Positions 25,874 to 29,044 of a DNA stretch of 29,044 nt are shown piece after piece. Origin of the DNA: a virus; the IMG/VR virus record IMGVR_UViG_3300043410_000291, positions 1 to 29,044 of that record, one strand, 5' to 3'. Position numbers and translations under genes: made by a program. The notes under the pieces were generated by a model. That model made no database searches. It saw nothing but the letters and a program-made list of their open reading frames with translations, and had not been told where the DNA came from. Within the stretch, counting starts at the first letter, position 1. Every line of letters starts with the position of its first letter.

Positions 25874-28603
25874 ATGAGTGAACCTTTTACACCCGAACAA
25901 ACCGAACAACTAAGAGTATTCGTAGACTTGCTTGGCCAAGCCAACCGCGAAGCCGATCCTTCAATCAAAGCTAAACAAGAAGAAGCTAAACGTGCCAAGG
26001 AAGCAGCCGACCGACTGAAGGCAATGTCAGAAACTATCCAAACTAGCGTATTGTCTAGTTTTGGTACTTTCAGTAAAGGATTGATGAGCACTGAGCAGGG
26101 ATTGAACAAGTTCAGTGGTTCTATTACTGGGATTACAAACACAGTAGGATCACTTGCTGGTCAATTTGGCTTTGCTGGTAAAGTTCTAGGTGGATTCATC
26201 AAAGTAATCGGTGAGATCGCCGGTGCTAGTTTAAAGCAAAACGATGACTTAATGAAGTCATACCAGAACCTTAGTGACATGGGATCTGTGGCTACAGGTG
26301 GCTTAGAAGGATTAGCAAACCAATTACATAGAGTAGGTCTTGTTGCTAGTGAAGCAGAGAAATTTGAGAAAGCATTAAAACCAGTCACCGGACAAATGGC
26401 AATGTTTGGTGGTGCAGTAACCCAAGGCAGAGACAAGATGGTCGAAGTCATGGCCGGCTTGATTGGTCCTAATAACCAATTCGAAGTAAGTCTAGCTAGA
26501 TTAGGTTATAGCACACAAGATATTCGTGAAGGCGCAGCCGACTTTGTGCAACGTCAAGCTAGATTAGGTCTAGCACAAACTAAATCAACAGAACAACTAC
26601 GTAACGAATCACACAAGTACATGACAACTATGAAAGAGTTGCAAGAACTTACCGGTATGACTCGTGACGAACAACAAAAAGCAATGGACATGCAAATGGC
26701 TGATGCTCGTATGAGTATTCACTTGCGTGGGTTGAAAGATGATGAAGCTAGAAACTTGTCACAATACTTGGTATTGTATGAACAAAGATTTGGTAAAGAA
26801 GCAGCAGCCGGCTTGAAGGATCGTATTGTTAACGACGGTAGATTGACTACTGATTTGGCAGCTGGATCTTATCAATCAGCTACAACTGCATATGCCGATG
26901 CAATCCAAGCACAAAAGAAGGGTGTGGGTCAATTCGCTGATTCATTGAATAACACTGCTGATGTAGTTAAACGTAGAATGGATACGTTTGGTGGAACATT
27001 AATGACTAGTGATAGTGCCATGAAAGATTATGGCTTAACTAATGAATTGATGAATGGCGCATTAGCAACTAATCGTTCTACTACCGCTGGCGTTACTAAG
27101 CAGCTTAAAGAAATGGGCGAGATTAGTGCTAATGGTAGCGAACGTTTAAATCAAAACATTGTTAATGAACAGAAGATGAGAGCCATCAGAATCATGGGCG
27201 ATAAAGCATTGTATGAAGTTGGCAACTTGACTGTAGGTATGTTCACTAAGTTGATTGATATTGGCTACAAGTTTGCTAAGTTCTTGGCAACTATGATTGA
27301 CAAGATGAGCCCATATATACCGGGCATGAGATCAACTAACATAGCCGCTCAATTTAGAGATATGGATGATATCCAAGCTGATAAAGAAAAGATTGCACAG
27401 TCGAGAGCAGATATAGAACAGCGTTTGGTTGACTCACAACGACAATTAGCTAACACACAAGAAGGTAACCTCTATTATGCATTGAGAATCAAGCAAGAGC
27501 AAGAGAAACAAGAAGAACTAAAAAAGAAACTAACAGAAACACAAGACAAACAAGAAAAGGTTGCACTAGAAACTAAGATTAAAAATTCTCAAGACGAGAT
27601 TACCAAGTTAAAAGAGCAGAAAGAAAAAGTCGATAAAGACAGCAGAGTCGCCAACGAAAATATTGCAAAAGCACATAGAGCCGAAATTGAACGCTTGAAG
27701 AAAGATTTAGAAAAACTCAAGGATGATGAAAATAAAGTCACCGAAGAAGAAGTAGAAATGGCTAAGAAGACAGTACCTGGCTTCGGTACTATGAAGGCAG
27801 ATACTGGATTGAAAATTGCCGGTAGTCAAGGTATGACAACTGATGCCGGAGGCAAAGAAGTAAGTAAAGAAAAACTAGCACAGCGTCAAGCTGCCGCGGC
27901 AGAACTTAACAAAACATCACCAGAACGCTCACAAGAAATCTTGAACAAGATTTCATTTAAGAATAAAGCAGAGAACACAGGTGGAGGTGACGTTGATCCT
28001 GCACTTTATGGTCTAGCTGAAAAGGTAAACGCATTGTTCCCTGGTGCAACATTCACTGCTATGAACGATGTGTATCATCAAGTGAAGCGCCCGAACAGCA
28101 GACATACTGCTGGTAAGGCTCTTGACTTTGCATTAGGTGCAAATGCACCAAGGACACCTGAAGAAGCTGATGCTATCAAAGAGAAACTAAAAGATATCGG
28201 TGCAAGTAAAGTTCTTGATGAGTATTTTAGAGACAAGACTGATAGCACAACCGGCGGTCACTTCCACTTAGAAGTTGCTAGACACGGTGGTTTGTTTTCG
28301 GGCCCGTCGAATGGTTACCCAGTTATGCTTCACGGTAAAGAAAGCGCATGGCCAGAAGAAAAACTTAAAGGGATGTTAGCAGAAGTTCAAAAGGGAAGTA
28401 TCGAACAGTACAAGAATGAACTAATGAACGAGTTGGGCTTGAAAAAGAGTACAACAGCGACTACTACAACACCGACAAATATGGATCCTGAAATGATGTC
28501 CAAATTATATGAAATGATGGAACAGAAGTTCAATACTATGATTTCTAGACTAGAGACAAACAATAGTCTCAGTGAAGACATATTAACATACACTAAGGCT
28601 TAA
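25874..28603 (+). CDS. Tape-measure protein with C-terminal M15-type peptidase domain
   Basis: This 909-residue protein has the features of a tail tape measure: a helical N-terminus, Gly-rich hydrophobic segments (about 92-119, FGFAGKVLGGFIKVIGEIAG, and about 445-480), and a Lys/Glu/Gln-rich coiled coil at about 495-632. T4 gp29 is about 590 residues. A separate domain at about 715-815 carries SRHTAGKALDF (S742, H744, D751) and GHFHLEV (H796, H798), the SxHxxGxAxD and HxH zinc-site motifs of the M15/VanY-like D,D-/L,D-peptidases. It probably cleaves peptidoglycan cross-links during DNA entry. A short amphipathic C-terminal region follows. The ATG 25874 has no clear Shine-Dalgarno. It is divergent from gp26 and precedes the portal gene. 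The tape-measure assignment rests on composition, length and context; the peptidase motifs are direct. Confidence 0.8.
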   Translation: MSEPFTPEQTEQLRVFVDLLGQANREADPSIKAKQEEAKRAKEAADRLKAMSETIQTSVLSSFGTFSKGLMSTEQGLNKFSGSITGITNTVGSLAGQFGFAGKVLGGFIKVIGEIAGASLKQNDDLMKSYQNLSDMGSVATGGLEGLANQLHRVGLVASEAEKFEKALKPVTGQMAMFGGAVTQGRDKMVEVMAGLIGPNNQFEVSLARLGYSTQDIREGAADFVQRQARLGLAQTKSTEQLRNESHKYMTTMKELQELTGMTRDEQQKAMDMQMADARMSIHLRGLKDDEARNLSQYLVLYEQRFGKEAAAGLKDRIVNDGRLTTDLAAGSYQSATTAYADAIQAQKKGVGQFADSLNNTADVVKRRMDTFGGTLMTSDSAMKDYGLTNELMNGALATNRSTTAGVTKQLKEMGEISANGSERLNQNIVNEQKMRAIRIMGDKALYEVGNLTVGMFTKLIDIGYKFAKFLATMIDKMSPYIPGMRSTNIAAQFRDMDDIQADKEKIAQSRADIEQRLVDSQRQLANTQEGNLYYALRIKQEQEKQEELKKKLTETQDKQEKVALETKIKNSQDEITKLKEQKEKVDKDSRVANENIAKAHRAEIERLKKDLEKLKDDENKVTEEEVEMAKKTVPGFGTMKADTGLKIAGSQGMTTDAGGKEVSKEKLAQRQAAAAELNKTSPERSQEILNKISFKNKAENTGGGDVDPALYGLAEKVNALFPGATFTAMNDVYHQVKRPNSRHTAGKALDFALGANAPRTPEEADAIKEKLKDIGASKVLDEYFRDKTDSTTGGHFHLEVARHGGLFSGPSNGYPVMLHGKESAWPEEKLKGMLAEVQKGSIEQYKNELMNELGLKKSTTATTTTPTNMDPEMMSKLYEMMEQKFNTMISRLETNNSLSEDILTYTKA

Positions 28604-28605
28604 CA

Positions 28606-28613
28606 GATAAATA
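28606..28613 (+). promoter_or_regulatory. Late promoter motif GATAAATA for gp20
   Basis: GATAAATA lies 2 nt after the tape-measure stop and 7 nt before the gp20 ATG. With T4-like spacing, transcription would start at or next to the ATG. No Shine-Dalgarno is visible before gp20, so this transcript might be leaderless, or gp20 may also be read from upstream. Confidence 0.55.
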
Positions 28614-28620
28614 TCTAACT

Positions 28621-29044
28621 ATGTCATATAAAAAGCGTTTCTCCAATTTAACCGGGCAGTTAAGTCCTATTTCCGGCAACAACAGCAACGCCGGTGCCTG
28701 GAACAATGGCGCTGGCATGAACAACAGTCAAACTGGTGGCTGGAACAACACAGATTTTGGTTACAAGAACTATCAAAGTCGCTTACCTGAAGTTTACACA
28801 GGTCATCCAAACCGTATTGAACGATATAATCAGTATGAAATGATGGATGTAGACGCTGAAATTAACGCATGTTTAGACATTATTTCAGAGTTCAGTACAC
28901 AAAAAAACGAACAAAATAACACTCCTTTTGAGATAGAATTTCATGAGGATCCTACTCCACACGAAGTAGAACTAGTCAAAAAACAACTACAACAGTGGTG
29001 TAAATTGAATGAATTTGATACTAGAACATTCAAAATCTTCCGTA
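28621..29044 (+). CDS. 20: Portal vertex protein gp20 (partial, N-terminus)
   Basis: Only the first 141 residues are present; the frame is open at the window end. The core NQYEMMDVDAEINACLDIIS is the conserved N-terminal portal motif of T4-like gp20. The portal is the dodecameric ring at the head vertex through which DNA is packaged. The first 50 residues include an unusual Asn/Gly/Trp-rich linker (GNNSNAGAWNNGAGMNNSQ) before the conserved YQSRLPEVYTGHPNRIERYN. The start ATG is 17 nt after the tape-measure stop. Confidence 0.93.
   Translation, partial: MSYKKRFSNLTGQLSPISGNNSNAGAWNNGAGMNNSQTGGWNNTDFGYKNYQSRLPEVYTGHPNRIERYNQYEMMDVDAEINACLDIISEFSTQKNEQNNTPFEIEFHEDPTPHEVELVKKQLQQWCKLNEFDTRTFKIFR

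Noticed and set aside
1-29044. CRISPR arrays, insertion sequences, toxin-antitoxin or defence genes.
   Set aside because: No regular direct repeats with spacers, transposase motifs or such gene pairs were seen; nearly all the DNA is phage core genes.

Overview
The window is part of the genome of a large T4-type tailed phage (myovirus). It carries recognisable homologues of T4 baseplate wedge and hub proteins (gp6, gp25, gp53, a gp5-type spike, gp26), the late sigma factor gp55, the recombination pair gp47/gp46, a tape-measure protein and the start of the portal gp20. The DNA is AT-rich and tightly packed. Several structural proteins are much longer than in T4 and resemble those of marine and freshwater T4-like phages. 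The host cannot be named from this sequence.

Layout. Positions 1-19457 form a leftward late block. In order of transcription it holds a tail-tube-cap/initiator-like protein with an Ala-rich repeated N-terminus, gp53, a hub-like protein, a gp5-type spike, gp25, gp6 and a giant gp7-position protein of more than 2744 residues that leaves the window at position 1. NATAAATA late-promoter motifs precede three of these genes. Positions 19576-24176 form a rightward block of gp55, gp47 (Mre11-type), gp46 (Rad50-type) and an Hjc-like PD-(D/E)XK nuclease, with sigma70-like promoters in front of gp55 and gp47. Positions 24177-24757 hold no convincing gene but are dense in hairpins. Leftward again, 24758-25806 carries gp26 and a small -1-frame extension. 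Rightward, 25874-29044 carries a tape-measure protein with a built-in M15-type peptidase domain and then the portal gene.

Two observations stand out. First, the last codons of the gp26 gene contain a slippery heptamer T TTT TTC, followed 7 nt later by a 14-bp hairpin. The -1 frame beyond it encodes a conserved-looking 76-residue segment whose first 18 codons have no start codon. This is the architecture of a programmed -1 frameshift, as in lambda G/GT and P2 E/E' tail-assembly chaperones, and it lies beside the tape-measure gene. Second, the 24.2-24.7 kb intergenic region looks like a large structured non-coding RNA: at least six stems of 6-11 bp, two of which contain a G-U pair only if the RNA is read on the + strand.

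How the genes fit together: gp55 would direct host RNA polymerase to the NATAAATA promoters. gp46/47 and the resolvase would handle recombination-dependent replication and branched DNA. The baseplate, hub, tape-measure and portal genes build the contractile tail and head vertex.
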